A program made the position numbers and the translations under genes. A DNA stretch of 63,892 bases, taken from the NCBI GenBank assembly GCA_902386135.1, contig CABMIB010000055.1, positions 1-63,892 of the forward strand, written 5' to 3'. Of the stretch, positions 24,407 to 33,533 are shown piece after piece. The notes under the pieces were generated by a model, which was not told where the DNA came from, made no database searches, and saw only the letters and a program-made list of their open reading frames with translations. Each line of letters begins with the position of its first letter. The stretch's first letter is position 1. Source of the DNA: an uncultured archaeon (GTDB taxonomy: Archaea > Halobacteriota > Methanosarcinia > Methanosarcinales > Methanoperedenaceae).

Positions 24407-26400
24407 ATTAATGTCCCTACATCCAGTATCAGTGCAACATTCCCGTCGCCCAGTATGGTCGCACCCGCAAATCCCTTAACGCCTCTGAGAAGGCGGTTAT
24501 CAAGTTTCTTGATTATGACTTCCTGCTGCCCCAGGACATGGTCCACCACTATCCCGACATTGCTGCCCCCGCGCTCAACCACCACAACAATCATATCATC
24601 CGAACCGTTGCTTTTTACACTGAAAATATCATGGAGCCTGATGAGCGGGAGAACCTCACCCATCATCATTATTACTTCTTCGCCTTTGATTGTCTTTATC
24701 ATGTCTTTCTTGATGGCAAGGTCCCTCACCACGTTAGTTATGGGAACAGCATAGACATCTTTTCCGACTTTCACCATCAGAGAATGAATGATCGCCACCG
24801 TCAGGGGCAGTTTGAGCGTAATATCCGTCCCTTCGCCTGCTTTGGATTCAAGTCTTACGGAACCACCAAGTGCCTCTATCTTTGTCTTTACAACATCCAT
24901 ACCGACCCCGCGTCCCGAGACATCCGTTATTTTTTCAGCCGTGCTGAACCCGGGCAGGAACGAGAGATTGAGCACCTCGGTGTCTGTAAGTTTGGCTATG
25001 TCTTCCGCGGACATTACACCTTTAGTTACTGCCGCATCCCTGAACTTTTTGGGGTCCATCCCCTTGCCGTCATCCTGCGCCTCTATAACGACATAATTTT
25101 TCTCACGCCTTGCAGCCAGCTTGACCTTGCCTTTTCTGTTCTTACCCGCTTTCTCCCTTGCTTCCGGGGATTCTATACCGTGGTCAACGCAGTTCCTGAG
25201 AATATGGACCAGCGGGTCTCCTACTTCATCCAGCACAGTACGGTCAAGCTCGATGTCTCCGCCTTCAAGGATAAGTTCGATGTCTTTACCCTCTTTTTTA
25301 GCCAGGTCCCTTACCATCCTGGGGAACCGGTTAAATATCTGGTCAATCGGCACCATCCTTGTTGCCATTATCTCTTCCTGGAGGTCATTTGTCAGGCGGT
25401 TAAGGCTTGCGAGGGTCTCTTCAAGATAATCCAGTTTATGGTCGCTTACGATCTGCATTAATCGTATTTTGTTTATGACCAGTTCCCCGACAAGGTTCAT
25501 CAATGAATCAAGGCGCTCAATGCCGACACGCACGCTCTGGACATTCTTTACAGCCGCCCTGCCGGCATCGCTGCTGCACGCTTTATCCTCTGTTTTCTTT
25601 TTAGCAAGCGATTCGCTGCCTGCATTATCCATGGGTTTCACATCTACACTCAGGACTTCAGATGTGGTTTTTACAGCATCCTCTACCTTTTTTGCGTCTT
25701 CTTTAGTTGAGAACGTGACTGTGAATATCCTGTCGAATTTTTCATCCTCAATATCCTTAAGCGACGGTTTTGTCTCAATGATATCCCCGAGCTCCGAGAG
25801 GTTTCTGAGGGCTACGGCGGCACGTGCGGACTTGAGCACACAGGATTCATGGAGAGTAACTGTCACGTTGAAAATAGCGCATCCTTTTTCATCCGTTTTC
25901 TGGGTTCCGTCCTCTGCTGCATCGGAAACATTTACGGGCACAGTCTCTTCATGCGTTTCCTGTATAACCTCTTCATGTTTCTCCGCAGCAGGCGACTGTT
26001 CCTTTGGAGGAGATCCGGCTACTGCTCCATTAGATAACTGTACCATTTTATTAACAAGGACGGATATATCAAATTGCGAAGAGTTTTCCGGGACCTCTAC
26101 CATTTTTTCAAGAGTGTCCAGGACCTCAAAAAGCATATCGATCGCGGCCGTGTCAAGAACCATTTCGTTCTTGCGCACCCTGTCCATCAAGTTCTCCATA
26201 TCATGGGTAAGCTCCGCGATATTGGAATAACCCATAGTGGCTGACATGCCTTTCAGAGTATGGGCTGCCCTGAACATTACGTTTATCGTTTCACTGTTTT
26301 TCGGATCCTTCTCAAGGCTCAGAAGCGCGTCGTTCATCGACTGTAGATGTTCTGCCGCTTCAACCGCATACATTTCTTTATATTCAGACATGTCGTTCAT
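24403..26400 (-). CDS. cheA: Chemotaxis histidine kinase CheA
   Basis: A 665-residue kinase with all five CheA domains: P1 HPt (1-105) with phospho-His in FRAAHTLKG near residue 47; a variable linker and a P2-like domain (about 175-255); P3 dimerisation (about 280-345); P4 ATPase with ILRNCVDHGIES (N box), DDGKGMD and GRGVGMDVVKTKIE; and P5 CheW-like receptor-coupling domain (about 530-660). It phosphorylates CheY and CheB when receptors signal. ATG 26400 follows AGGGG. It lies 9 bases after cheB. Confidence 0.96.
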   Translation of the reverse strand: MNDMSEYKEMYAVEAAEHLQSMNDALLSLEKDPKNSETINVMFRAAHTLKGMSATMGYSNIAELTHDMENLMDRVRKNEMVLDTAAIDMLFEVLDTLEKMVEVPENSSQFDISVLVNKMVQLSNGAVAGSPPKEQSPAAEKHEEVIQETHEETVPVNVSDAAEDGTQKTDEKGCAIFNVTVTLHESCVLKSARAAVALRNLSELGDIIETKPSLKDIEDEKFDRIFTVTFSTKEDAKKVEDAVKTTSEVLSVDVKPMDNAGSESLAKKKTEDKACSSDAGRAAVKNVQSVRVGIERLDSLMNLVGELVINKIRLMQIVSDHKLDYLEETLASLNRLTNDLQEEIMATRMVPIDQIFNRFPRMVRDLAKKEGKDIELILEGGDIELDRTVLDEVGDPLVHILRNCVDHGIESPEAREKAGKNRKGKVKLAARREKNYVVIEAQDDGKGMDPKKFRDAAVTKGVMSAEDIAKLTDTEVLNLSFLPGFSTAEKITDVSGRGVGMDVVKTKIEALGGSVRLESKAGEGTDITLKLPLTVAIIHSLMVKVGKDVYAVPITNVVRDLAIKKDMIKTIKGEEVIMMMGEVLPLIRLHDIFSVKSNGSDDMIVVVVERGGSNVGIVVDHVLGQQEVIIKKLDNRLLRGVKGFAGATILGDGNVALILDVGTLI

Positions 26401-26409
26401 AAATTTCCC

Positions 26410-27516
26410 CTATGCAATCTGCATAATACTTTCCGCTATTTTGTTTATGGGTAAAATGAAATCGGCCAGTTTTCTTTCTATTACCGATTTGGGCATGCCG
26501 TAGACCACACAGGTGGACTCATCCTCGGCTATTACCCTGCCGCCCGCAGATTTGAGGTTCCTGACACCGTCAGAGCCATCAGAACCCATACCTGTGAGTA
26601 TCACGCCAACCGCTTTCTGCCCGTAGATAGGCACAACTGAATTAAGAAGAACATCAACCGAGGGTCGTACACCCTGTACCCTTTCACCCTTTGTCAGAGC
26701 GATAACTTCTCTCACCTCACCGTTCTTTTTCTGCTGTTTTACTATCATATGAAAATCCCCGGGCGCAATAAGGACTTTCCCGGGCTCGATGATATCCCCG
26801 TCCACTGCCTCTCTTACTTCAACCCTGGACTGGGCATTCAGGCGCTCAGCCAGGGATTTCGTAAATCCCGGCGGCATGTGCTGTACCACAAGGACTGCCG
26901 CATCAAGCGTTGGTGAAAGTAAAGGTATTACCTGCTGCAATGCCCTTGGTCCCCCTGTAGAAGAGCCGATTACGACAATTTTCTGGGATTTTGTTTTTTT
27001 GCGAGGTTCTACTTTTTGCTTTTTATCATCTTCAATTGAACGGCGGAAGAAATCGAACAGCATCTCCTTGCCTACTTCTTCTTTTTTCTTCTGTTCTTCG
27101 ATAAAACCAAGTTTTTGGACACCGACAGTGGCAGCAGTCTTTACTTTCCTGATAAGTTCATCTTTTATATTGATCATATCCCGGCTTATCTCCCCTGAGG
27201 GTTTGAGCATGAAATCAACCGCCCCGTACTGGAAGGCCGTGATAGTGACATCAGTCGAATTTGCGGCCGAAAGCATGATGACCGGTGTCGGACACTCGCT
27301 CATGATATAACCGAGCGCCTGTATCCCGTCAAGGACAGGCATTTCTATGTCCATGGTCACGACATCTGGCTTTAACCTGGCTGTCTTTTCTATCGCATCC
27401 AGTCCGTTTTTCGCCCTTCCTATCACTTCTATATCAGGACTTGATGCCAGAATGTCGCTGGTGATTTTTCGCATAAAAGCGGAGTCATCAACAACAAGCA
27501 CTTTTATTCGGGACAT
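26410..27516 (-). CDS. cheB: Protein-glutamate methylesterase CheB
   Basis: A 368-residue protein. An N-terminal receiver (1-120) with the phosphoacceptor in VTMDIEMPVLDG is joined by a charged linker to the methylesterase domain, whose catalytic Ser, His and Asp are in IGSSTGGPRAL, VQHMPPGFT and LTGMGSDGSDG. It removes receptor methyl groups and thus resets sensitivity, opposing CheR. The linker (about 140-175) is unusually Lys/Glu rich. It lies 11 bases after cheY. Confidence 0.95.
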   Translation of the reverse strand: MSRIKVLVVDDSAFMRKITSDILASSPDIEVIGRAKNGLDAIEKTARLKPDVVTMDIEMPVLDGIQALGYIMSECPTPVIMLSAANSTDVTITAFQYGAVDFMLKPSGEISRDMINIKDELIRKVKTAATVGVQKLGFIEEQKKKEEVGKEMLFDFFRRSIEDDKKQKVEPRKKTKSQKIVVIGSSTGGPRALQQVIPLLSPTLDAAVLVVQHMPPGFTKSLAERLNAQSRVEVREAVDGDIIEPGKVLIAPGDFHMIVKQQKKNGEVREVIALTKGERVQGVRPSVDVLLNSVVPIYGQKAVGVILTGMGSDGSDGVRNLKSAGGRVIAEDESTCVVYGMPKSVIERKLADFILPINKIAESIMQIA

Positions 27517-27527
27517 CTAAAGACCAA

Positions 27528-27884
27528 TTACATATTCTTTGAGACTACTTCCATTACTTTTGTAGCATCAAACGGCTTGACAATAAAATCCCTGGCACCG
27601 ATTTTAATGGCGTCATTCACTACGGTCTGCTGGCCTATCGAGCTGCACATCACCACTTTCGCATCTTTATCGAACGAAATGATCTGTTTCAGGCACTCGA
27701 TCCCATCGATATTGGGCATTACTATGTCCAGCAACACAAGGTTCGGTTTATGCTCCTTGTACTTGGATACCCCGTCCGACCCGTCAACAGCCTCTATTAA
27801 ATCGTTCCCTGTCGGCGCAAGAATCTTTTTGAGCATCATTCGCATGAACGCTGCATCATCGACTATTAATATTTTACCTGGCAT
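27528..27884 (-). CDS. cheY: Chemotaxis response regulator CheY
   Basis: A 118-residue single receiver domain: acidic pair in IVDDAAFMR, phosphoacceptor Asp in VLLDIVMPNIDG, switch residue in MCSSIGQQ and Lys in FIVKPFD. In archaea phospho-CheY acts on the archaellar motor through CheF and the ArlCDE switch rather than FliM. It is the first gene of the che operon; GGGAGG lies 5 bases upstream and a doubled TCACA element with TATA box precedes it at 27958-27987. Confidence 0.93.
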   Translation of the reverse strand: MPGKILIVDDAAFMRMMLKKILAPTGNDLIEAVDGSDGVSKYKEHKPNLVLLDIVMPNIDGIECLKQIISFDKDAKVVMCSSIGQQTVVNDAIKIGARDFIVKPFDATKVMEVVSKNM

Positions 27885-27957
27885 TTTTCCTCCCTTTTTT
27901 ATTCATTTATTATTATAATTCATATTGCTTTTGATATACTTTTATTTTTACCACATA

Positions 27958-27987
27958 TGTATATACAAGTGTGTGATACTTGTGTGA
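27958..27987 (-). promoter_or_regulatory. Motility promoter element upstream of cheY
   Basis: On the minus strand: TCACAC, AAGTA, TCACAC, ACTTG, TATATACA. Boxes are 11 bp apart and 5 bp separates the proximal box from the TATA box. It lies 74 bp before cheY and thus heads the whole che operon. Confidence 0.75.
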
Positions 27988-27996
27988 TTCAAGCCG

Positions 27997-29652
27997 TCAG
28001 GCCACCCCTAACAGCGGACCCATGGCCCTGACAGTGAGTTCTGCAGTTATAGCAGAGACCCATACAAGCCCCACAAAGTGGGTATAAGTGTTAAAATGAT
28101 GACCGCCGTCGACTATCCTGATAAGCATTGCCGAAAGCAGGGAATGGCCGACCATCATAGACATCACCATGGTGGACATCATGCCGACATCGCTGTGGGC
28201 AATGCTGCCTACCGATATACCGATATCAACATCTGGAACTGTAATGCCTGAAAAAAGCTTACCGAGCATTGAAATTATGGAAATTGAAAGGAACATGGTG
28301 GCGCCTATGCCTGCTGTCAGCCCATAAAGGACGCCTGTCAGGCTTGTGGCGCTGCTGTATCTTAATTTCCGCATCGAAAGTATATACATGAAATTATGGT
28401 TAATGATTTCGCCAATGACCCCCGGCTTTCCGCCCACATCGGTCCCTTCAACGAACATCGTCGCAAACCGCTCTATCAGGTTGCTTCCCGCGCCTGCTGC
28501 AAAATGTTCCCATGCTCCCCTTTTATTGACACGGGACTTCAGTCGTTTGTACAGGTTTGTTATATTGACAGAGAGAGGACCAAAATCGTGTGCACGCAGC
28601 TCTTTTAGGGATTCCACGATAAGGCCGCTCCTTGAGCCTGCCGCGCCGCCCAGTGAGCGTATAAAAGCACCGAAGTTATCGTCATATCGTTTGATTTTAT
28701 TTTCTTCCTGCCTTGCGATCAGTCCTGTGATTAACAGCGGTGATAAAGAGACCGCAAACATAATGGTTATGGGAAGATCGGCAAATGTGATCAGCAGGCC
28801 TGTGACTAATAGGCATAGTGCCAGGGATATGGGCATTGACCATTTGATCCGCCGGTCGGATATAGTCTCGATCTCAAGCGTATGCCATATCTGGTCGGTG
28901 GGAACCTTTGACTTCGCATAGATCAACAGGCAAATTTCAGAGCCAAGGAATATAGCTATGGCGCCTGCAAGCAGCATGTTGGCATCCGTACCCGTGATTA
29001 GAGGCATTATAACGGCGAAAGAGACCAACATGATAAGGGACATACCCATAGAAAGGAATATTTCTTTTATCATCTCGATGCCGTTTAGCGAATCTTTATA
29101 CATGGTCATGAAATCGTTCATTACTACCGTTTGCTCGGATACCACGAACTTTTCGAAATCCTCGCCTGACTGCACCGCATGGGCCATCCTGTCGAGAAAA
29201 TCAGAGAACAATATTGAAGGCGTGCGCTTTCCAATGAAGCGGCAGGCTGCAGGGAAATTCAAATGCCAGTAGCGGATAAGTGCATATATCCTTCCAGTTT
29301 CCTTGGCTAAATAGCCGTATGCTTCGTTCTTCGACAGCAGAAGAAGGATATCTATTCTTGTCATCTGTGATGTGGCAAGGACGCCCATATGTGTGATATA
29401 ATAGTGGATAGTGTTGTCAATCTCTTTTTTTTTAGTCTCCATGCTCATGATCGGATATAAGAAAACCACTGTCATCAGGAAAAATGGGACAAGTATGACC
29501 CCGAGCAGCGTGTATCCCTGCATGACGGATGGAGCCAGCAGTATCATAATAAAAGGGAAAACGACCGCCAGTGCAAATACCGGGAGTACGAACTTCCTGA
29601 GATAAACCATTTTTGGTATACCGAGGCAGTGAAATACGACCTTTGAGTCCAT
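27997..29652 (-). CDS. arlJ: Archaellum membrane platform protein ArlJ
   Basis: A 551-residue polytopic membrane protein of the FlaJ/T2SF family. It has groups of hydrophobic segments near 20-60, 205-255, 275-310 and 430-545, separated by two cytoplasmic helical domains (about 75-195 and 325-425) that dock on ArlI. It is the membrane base for archaellum assembly and rotation. Its ATG at 29652 overlaps the arlI stop by one base. Last gene of the arl operon; the next promoter (che operon) starts right after it. Confidence 0.93.
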   Translation of the reverse strand: MDSKVVFHCLGIPKMVYLRKFVLPVFALAVVFPFIMILLAPSVMQGYTLLGVILVPFFLMTVVFLYPIMSMETKKKEIDNTIHYYITHMGVLATSQMTRIDILLLLSKNEAYGYLAKETGRIYALIRYWHLNFPAACRFIGKRTPSILFSDFLDRMAHAVQSGEDFEKFVVSEQTVVMNDFMTMYKDSLNGIEMIKEIFLSMGMSLIMLVSFAVIMPLITGTDANMLLAGAIAIFLGSEICLLIYAKSKVPTDQIWHTLEIETISDRRIKWSMPISLALCLLVTGLLITFADLPITIMFAVSLSPLLITGLIARQEENKIKRYDDNFGAFIRSLGGAAGSRSGLIVESLKELRAHDFGPLSVNITNLYKRLKSRVNKRGAWEHFAAGAGSNLIERFATMFVEGTDVGGKPGVIGEIINHNFMYILSMRKLRYSSATSLTGVLYGLTAGIGATMFLSISIISMLGKLFSGITVPDVDIGISVGSIAHSDVGMMSTMVMSMMVGHSLLSAMLIRIVDGGHHFNTYTHFVGLVWVSAITAELTVRAMGPLLGVA

Positions 29653-31283
29653 TATACCTCGAACGGTATACCATCAAGACCTTTGGCCTGGTAATTCCAG
29701 ATGATATCCCGTACCTTATAATAATCAAGGATGTTCTCTTCCACCAGCCTGTTAAGGATCTTCGCGCGAAGCGATAGTTCATCATATACCATGCGCTTAT
29801 CATCGTATCCAAGCCTGATCGCCACTTTGTCAAGGATAAAGCTATTATTCATGCCCCTGAAACGATGCTTATCAAGGGTAAAATCCCACTCAAAGACAGC
29901 GCGCGTTATTACGCCTCCGGCCTCCTCAAGGTACCCTTCTATCTCTTCTACAGAGGTGCATCGCCTCAGGAATTTCCCTTTCCTGTATATTGCCTGGAGG
30001 ATCAGGGCGGCGTTCAGGTTATCAGCGAACGTGGGAGGGATGTTGATAGGCTCACCCGTCAGGCGCTGGATAAGCTTCTTGACAGAAGATGCATGGAATG
30101 TAGCAAGCACTGCATGCCCGGTCTGCATCGCCTGGAAAGCTACCGCACCCTCTTCACCCCTGATCTCACCTACTATGATGTAGTTTGGTCTTGACCGCAG
30201 TGCGACCTTAAGCAGGGTAAATGTATCCACCTGGGACTCTTTCGGACCCTCTTCACGTGTGATTAACTGCTGCCAGGCAGCCTGTGGAGGGGACACTTCC
30301 GCAGTATTCTCTACTGAGTACATCTTGGCTTTGCGGCTTATGAATGGCAGCGCAGCGTTAAGCATTGTCGTCTTACCGCTTGCAGTTTCGCCGCTAAAGA
30401 AGATGCTCATCTGGTTCTCAAGCAGCAGCCACAGGTATGAGGCTAAATTCGCATCTATACTGCCCCATTTGATAAGCTGGGAAATACTGGCAGGAATTTC
30501 CATGAACTTTCTCAATGTGAAACTTGAGCCTTTTCTGCTTATATCGGTACTGTAAATGGCATTGATTCGAGTACCATCAGGCAATGTGCCGTCCATAATA
30601 GGGCGGGCATCGCTGACAGGTCTTCCTATCCTCTCACCTATCGTGTGGATCCAGTGGCTCAGGTTATCCTGGGTCCCGAATGTTATATTGGTATGGAGCA
30701 TACCCAGGATCTTGTGTACGACATATACGCCACTTACGCCGATACTGTGGATATCTTCAAGATACGGGTCCCTTATGACCGGTTCGATAGCTCCCTGTCC
30801 GCTAATATTCCTTTCAACATAATAAGAAATCTTATCGTATTCTTCAGATGTTATATCAACAAGCTTTTCACCGAGCAATTTATCCAGGAAGTTTGTTGAA
30901 AGTATCTTCCCCTCGATATGCACCGAGTCATTTAAAAGTTTCATCATGAGCTTTTTAAGCTGTTCTTCAGTCTCAGGTACTATTTCATCCGCCGCTTTTT
31001 CCAGTATAGAGTCCATTATCTGGCCATACTTTTTCTGCTCCCCCTCCGTCATCATCGGCTCGATTGCTATATACTGGATTTCCCTGGTTGTTTTATCACC
31101 TTTAAGATAAATGAATATCGGGTCGCCTACCGGGTATATGATAGACGGTACGGGGATATCTACAATATCCTTGGATAGTTTCGGGAAGAAGTCCGGGACT
31201 ACCCCGGTCTCTTTTTTGCAGTTCTCAACAAATTCCTTTAGATGCGGGTTTCTTGCAATGGCTTCTTCAAACTTGTCATCCAG
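29652..31283 (-). CDS. arlI: Archaellum motor ATPase ArlI (apparent CTG start)
   Basis: A type IV-filament ATPase with Walker A FSGETASGKTTML, Asp box VENTAE, Walker B NYIIVGEIRGEEG and His box MQTGHAVLATFHA. It drives both assembly and rotation with ArlJ and ArlH. From the first in-frame ATG (31055) the protein is only 467 residues. The homologous N-terminal domain continues in frame upstream (DKFEEAIARNPHLKEFVEN, VPSIIYPVGDPIFIYL) to CTG 31283, giving 543 residues, the normal size. Between there and the upstream TGA no ATG, GTG or TTG is in frame. GGAGAG lies 11 bases before CTG. A nearby ATG (31294) would fit only with a frameshift. Confidence 0.88.
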   Translation of the reverse strand: MDDKFEEAIARNPHLKEFVENCKKETGVVPDFFPKLSKDIVDIPVPSIIYPVGDPIFIYLKGDKTTREIQYIAIEPMMTEGEQKKYGQIMDSILEKAADEIVPETEEQLKKLMMKLLNDSVHIEGKILSTNFLDKLLGEKLVDITSEEYDKISYYVERNISGQGAIEPVIRDPYLEDIHSIGVSGVYVVHKILGMLHTNITFGTQDNLSHWIHTIGERIGRPVSDARPIMDGTLPDGTRINAIYSTDISRKGSSFTLRKFMEIPASISQLIKWGSIDANLASYLWLLLENQMSIFFSGETASGKTTMLNAALPFISRKAKMYSVENTAEVSPPQAAWQQLITREEGPKESQVDTFTLLKVALRSRPNYIIVGEIRGEEGAVAFQAMQTGHAVLATFHASSVKKLIQRLTGEPINIPPTFADNLNAALILQAIYRKGKFLRRCTSVEEIEGYLEEAGGVITRAVFEWDFTLDKHRFRGMNNSFILDKVAIRLGYDDKRMVYDELSLRAKILNRLVEENILDYYKVRDIIWNYQAKGLDGIPFEV

Positions 31284-31298
31284 AACTCATCACTCTCC

Positions 31299-31991
31299 TC
31301 ATGAAACTCCGGATATGTCTATCATTACGCCGGCCTTAGCCTCGACCTTGAAACCGAACATGCTCCCGACCTGGAACTCGGGACGGGCGTATTTATTTAT
31401 TACAACCGTCCTTCGGATTTCCGTACCTATCTGGCGGACTTTCAGGGTAAGGAACACCTCGGCCGCGTCCTTGAACTCGGTGCTTATGCCTGCGGGCAGC
31501 TCAGTGCTGTCCATAGTAAGGATAATCGTTTTCTGAACTCCTGTTAATTTCTTGAAAAACGAGATAAGCTGCAGGCTCTTTTCCGCTTCGGTGCTATAAC
31601 GTATGAGCGCGGAGAGCGTGTCTATTATAATTAAATCTTTTTCAAAAAGACCTGCTGCGCCCATAAGTCTCTGGATAAAATCTATCCTTGGCTTGGACTC
31701 CTTAAGCAGGGGATAAGCGGGGATATAAAGAAGTTCTCCTTTTAATAGTTTGATACCTATGGGATCATCCAGGGAATTCATCTGGCGGATGAAATTTTTC
31801 GTGGTCAACTGCGTTGAAACGTAGGTTACCGTGTTCTTATTATCCAGGAGACCGAAAGCGAACCTCTGGCAAAGGGCACTCTTCCCGCTGCCGTTAGGAC
31901 CATCGATCACGACCAGCGCACCTTTGGGGAAGCCTCCTCCGAGCATCTGGTTCATCTCATCCCTGTCCAGCGCAAATGAATATACTACCAT
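31299..31991 (-). CDS. arlH: Archaellum ATP-binding regulator ArlH
   Basis: A 230-residue RecA/KaiC-like protein with Walker A IDGPNGSGKSALC and Walker B DLIIIDTLSALI, but without the catalytic features of the motor ATPase. ArlH binds ATP, forms a ring and regulates ArlI and ArlJ in the motor complex. ArlG and ArlI genes flank it directly. A second KaiC-like gene (61650-62405) has the motility promoter element. Confidence 0.92.
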   Translation of the reverse strand: MVVYSFALDRDEMNQMLGGGFPKGALVVIDGPNGSGKSALCQRFAFGLLDNKNTVTYVSTQLTTKNFIRQMNSLDDPIGIKLLKGELLYIPAYPLLKESKPRIDFIQRLMGAAGLFEKDLIIIDTLSALIRYSTEAEKSLQLISFFKKLTGVQKTIILTMDSTELPAGISTEFKDAAEVFLTLKVRQIGTEIRRTVVINKYARPEFQVGSMFGFKVEAKAGVMIDISGVS

Positions 31992-31994
31992 AGT

Positions 31995-32441
31995 TTATAT
32001 CCTGAATTCGAATTCATCTTCAACCCCGTTATCTGTCATCACTCTTATTTTATGGCTGCCCGGTGCAATTATCACAGTGGCATTTATTTTCAGAACATCG
32101 CCCGTTTGCCACATCGTATCCCCTTCTATTATGGTTTTGCTGAGACTCCCGCTCGGCACGAAAGTCCCGTCGATAAGAACTGTTACATGAGCGGCAGAGA
32201 GGTCTTCTTGCCCTGTGTTTTTTACGTAGAATGTATAAATCCCGCCGGAATACGGAATTGCAGCCGGATCATTTATCACTGTGATATCGGTCTTTAACTG
32301 TTCAGATAGTGTTTTGCTGCCTGCGGTCGCTGCATTTGAAATTGACTGGACGTTCATGAACAGTGCCCCCGCCACCCCCAGGGAAATAACGACAGATACG
32401 ATAAAGAAAATAATATGAGTTGCAGACGTACCCGCTCCCAT
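31995..32441 (-). CDS. arlG: Archaellum stator protein ArlG
   Basis: A 148-residue protein with one N-terminal membrane helix (IIFFIVSVVISLGVAGALF) and an extracytoplasmic beta-sandwich domain. The start MGAGTSATHIIFF is typical of FlaG/ArlG. ArlG forms a filament with ArlF that anchors the motor to the S-layer. It lies between arlF and arlH. Confidence 0.88.
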   Translation of the reverse strand: MGAGTSATHIIFFIVSVVISLGVAGALFMNVQSISNAATAGSKTLSEQLKTDITVINDPAAIPYSGGIYTFYVKNTGQEDLSAAHVTVLIDGTFVPSGSLSKTIIEGDTMWQTGDVLKINATVIIAPGSHKIRVMTDNGVEDEFEFRI

Positions 32442-32450
32442 GAGAACCTC

Positions 32451-32861
32451 CTATGTGACCGCGTAGTCGGCGATACCGTTGGACGTTATTATTTTTGTCC
32501 TTCCGCTGGTTATCCCGTTAAGGGTCACATCGATGAAGTCCCTGGGCGTCCAGACGCCCTCTTGCGATACGCTAAAAGATGATGCTGATAACAGCATCCC
32601 GTTATGAATAACGTTCAACTTGCTTGCGTTGAGCGTCACCGAGCCGTTATTAGATACTGTGATTTTCAAATTGCCTCCGTCATTCTGGGTATTCATTATT
32701 ACGATTTTCGTGTTCAGTTTATCAAACTGCATATCATTAAGATTTTTTTTGGCATCCAGTACCCTGTGGTATGACAGGTTTGCAAAAGGGTAAAATATCG
32801 CTGCCATGTACATTAAAGAAGCGGCGAGAATAACAACGGAAGCAGAGGTTGAGAATCCCAT
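32451..32861 (-). CDS. arlF: Archaellum stator protein ArlF
   Basis: A 136-residue protein with an N-terminal membrane segment (MGFSTSASVVILAASLMYMAA) and a beta-rich extracytoplasmic domain with NLKITVSNNGSVTL. This matches FlaF/ArlF, which binds the S-layer and forms the stator with ArlG. It lies 14 bases after the third archaellin gene and 9 before arlG. Confidence 0.88.
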   Translation of the reverse strand: MGFSTSASVVILAASLMYMAAIFYPFANLSYHRVLDAKKNLNDMQFDKLNTKIVIMNTQNDGGNLKITVSNNGSVTLNASKLNVIHNGMLLSASSFSVSQEGVWTPRDFIDVTLNGITSGRTKIITSNGIADYAVT

Positions 32862-32875
32862 GCATACCTCCGCTG

Positions 32876-33478
32876 TTACGGATATAACTGAACGTACCTG
32901 TAAACACCGTAAGAGTTGGGTGTGGTTATCTCAAGGTTTACAGCCTGCCCGGTCTCCTGGTTCAGGGACAGCCAGAAAGTTTTCCTGGGTTGCAGGCTGA
33001 TAGTACCTAAACCCGTAGCACTGTTGTTTATCTGGACTTCAATTAGGGATCCAGCGGTGAGCACGGGTGTACTTGCATTAAATGCCAGTTCTTCATCCCG
33101 CACAGCTATGGCTGAATAGTTAGTGCCATAATTAAGATCATAGCGATTGGAGCTATCCATCACGGTTACGATAACCTGCCTTAAGTCTATAGACGTGGTG
33201 CCTACATCCGGTTTAATTCTGATTAACAGGGTATCTATAGTATTATTAAGTCCTGCTCCCCTGTCTCCCATTACCTTTTCAACGATCATGTTGGATGATA
33301 TCTGATTTGTTGCGTCCTTGCTGGTCTTCGTGGCTTTCTGCTGGAGCGCTCCTGTTGTGTATATTAAAACTGCCGCAGCAACTGCAGCTACTAGTACCAT
33401 TGATATGAATATTATAAGTGTGCCTACACCTACATCGCCACTGTCATTGTGGTTGAGTCATTTCCTGTTTGCTTTCAT
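32876..33478 (-). pseudogene. arlB: Third archaellin gene with in-frame TGA in the signal peptide
   Basis: ATG 33478 begins MKANRK, then TGA (33460-33458), then LNHNDSGDVGVGTLIIFISMVLVAA in the same frame, and an intact archaellin to 32876. Without the TGA the product would be 200 residues, the same as the other two archaellins (201), and the class III signal peptide and cleavage site before VGVG would be normal. The only ATG after the TGA (33400) is inside the membrane helix and would give no working prepilin. It is thus either inactive, recoded, or an assembly error. The mature part is diverged from ArlB1 and ArlB2 but shows no other damage. Confidence 0.75.
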
Positions 33479-33494
33479 ATTGTATCATCCTTCT

Positions 33495-33533
33495 TAAAAA
33501 GAAAGAAAAAAATTCCCCTTTTTTCAGGGGAAT
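33495..33533 (-). terminator. Terminator overlapping the archaellin 1 stop
   Basis: On the minus strand ATTCCCC (33533-33527) pairs with GGGGAAT (33518-33512), with the stop codon TGA in the loop, followed by a run of T. It should limit read-through from the archaellin into arlF-J. Confidence 0.65.

Noticed and set aside
24538-25461. Long plus-strand open frame (307 codons) inside cheA
   Set aside because: It is antisense to the well-conserved CheA coding sequence and has no family resemblance; it is a by-product of codon bias.
33458-33460. Selenocysteine or pyrrolysine at the archaellin UGA
   Set aside because: Pyrrolysine uses UAG, archaeal Sec genes need a SECIS element in the untranslated region, and a signal-peptide position makes no functional sense; mutation or error is more likely.
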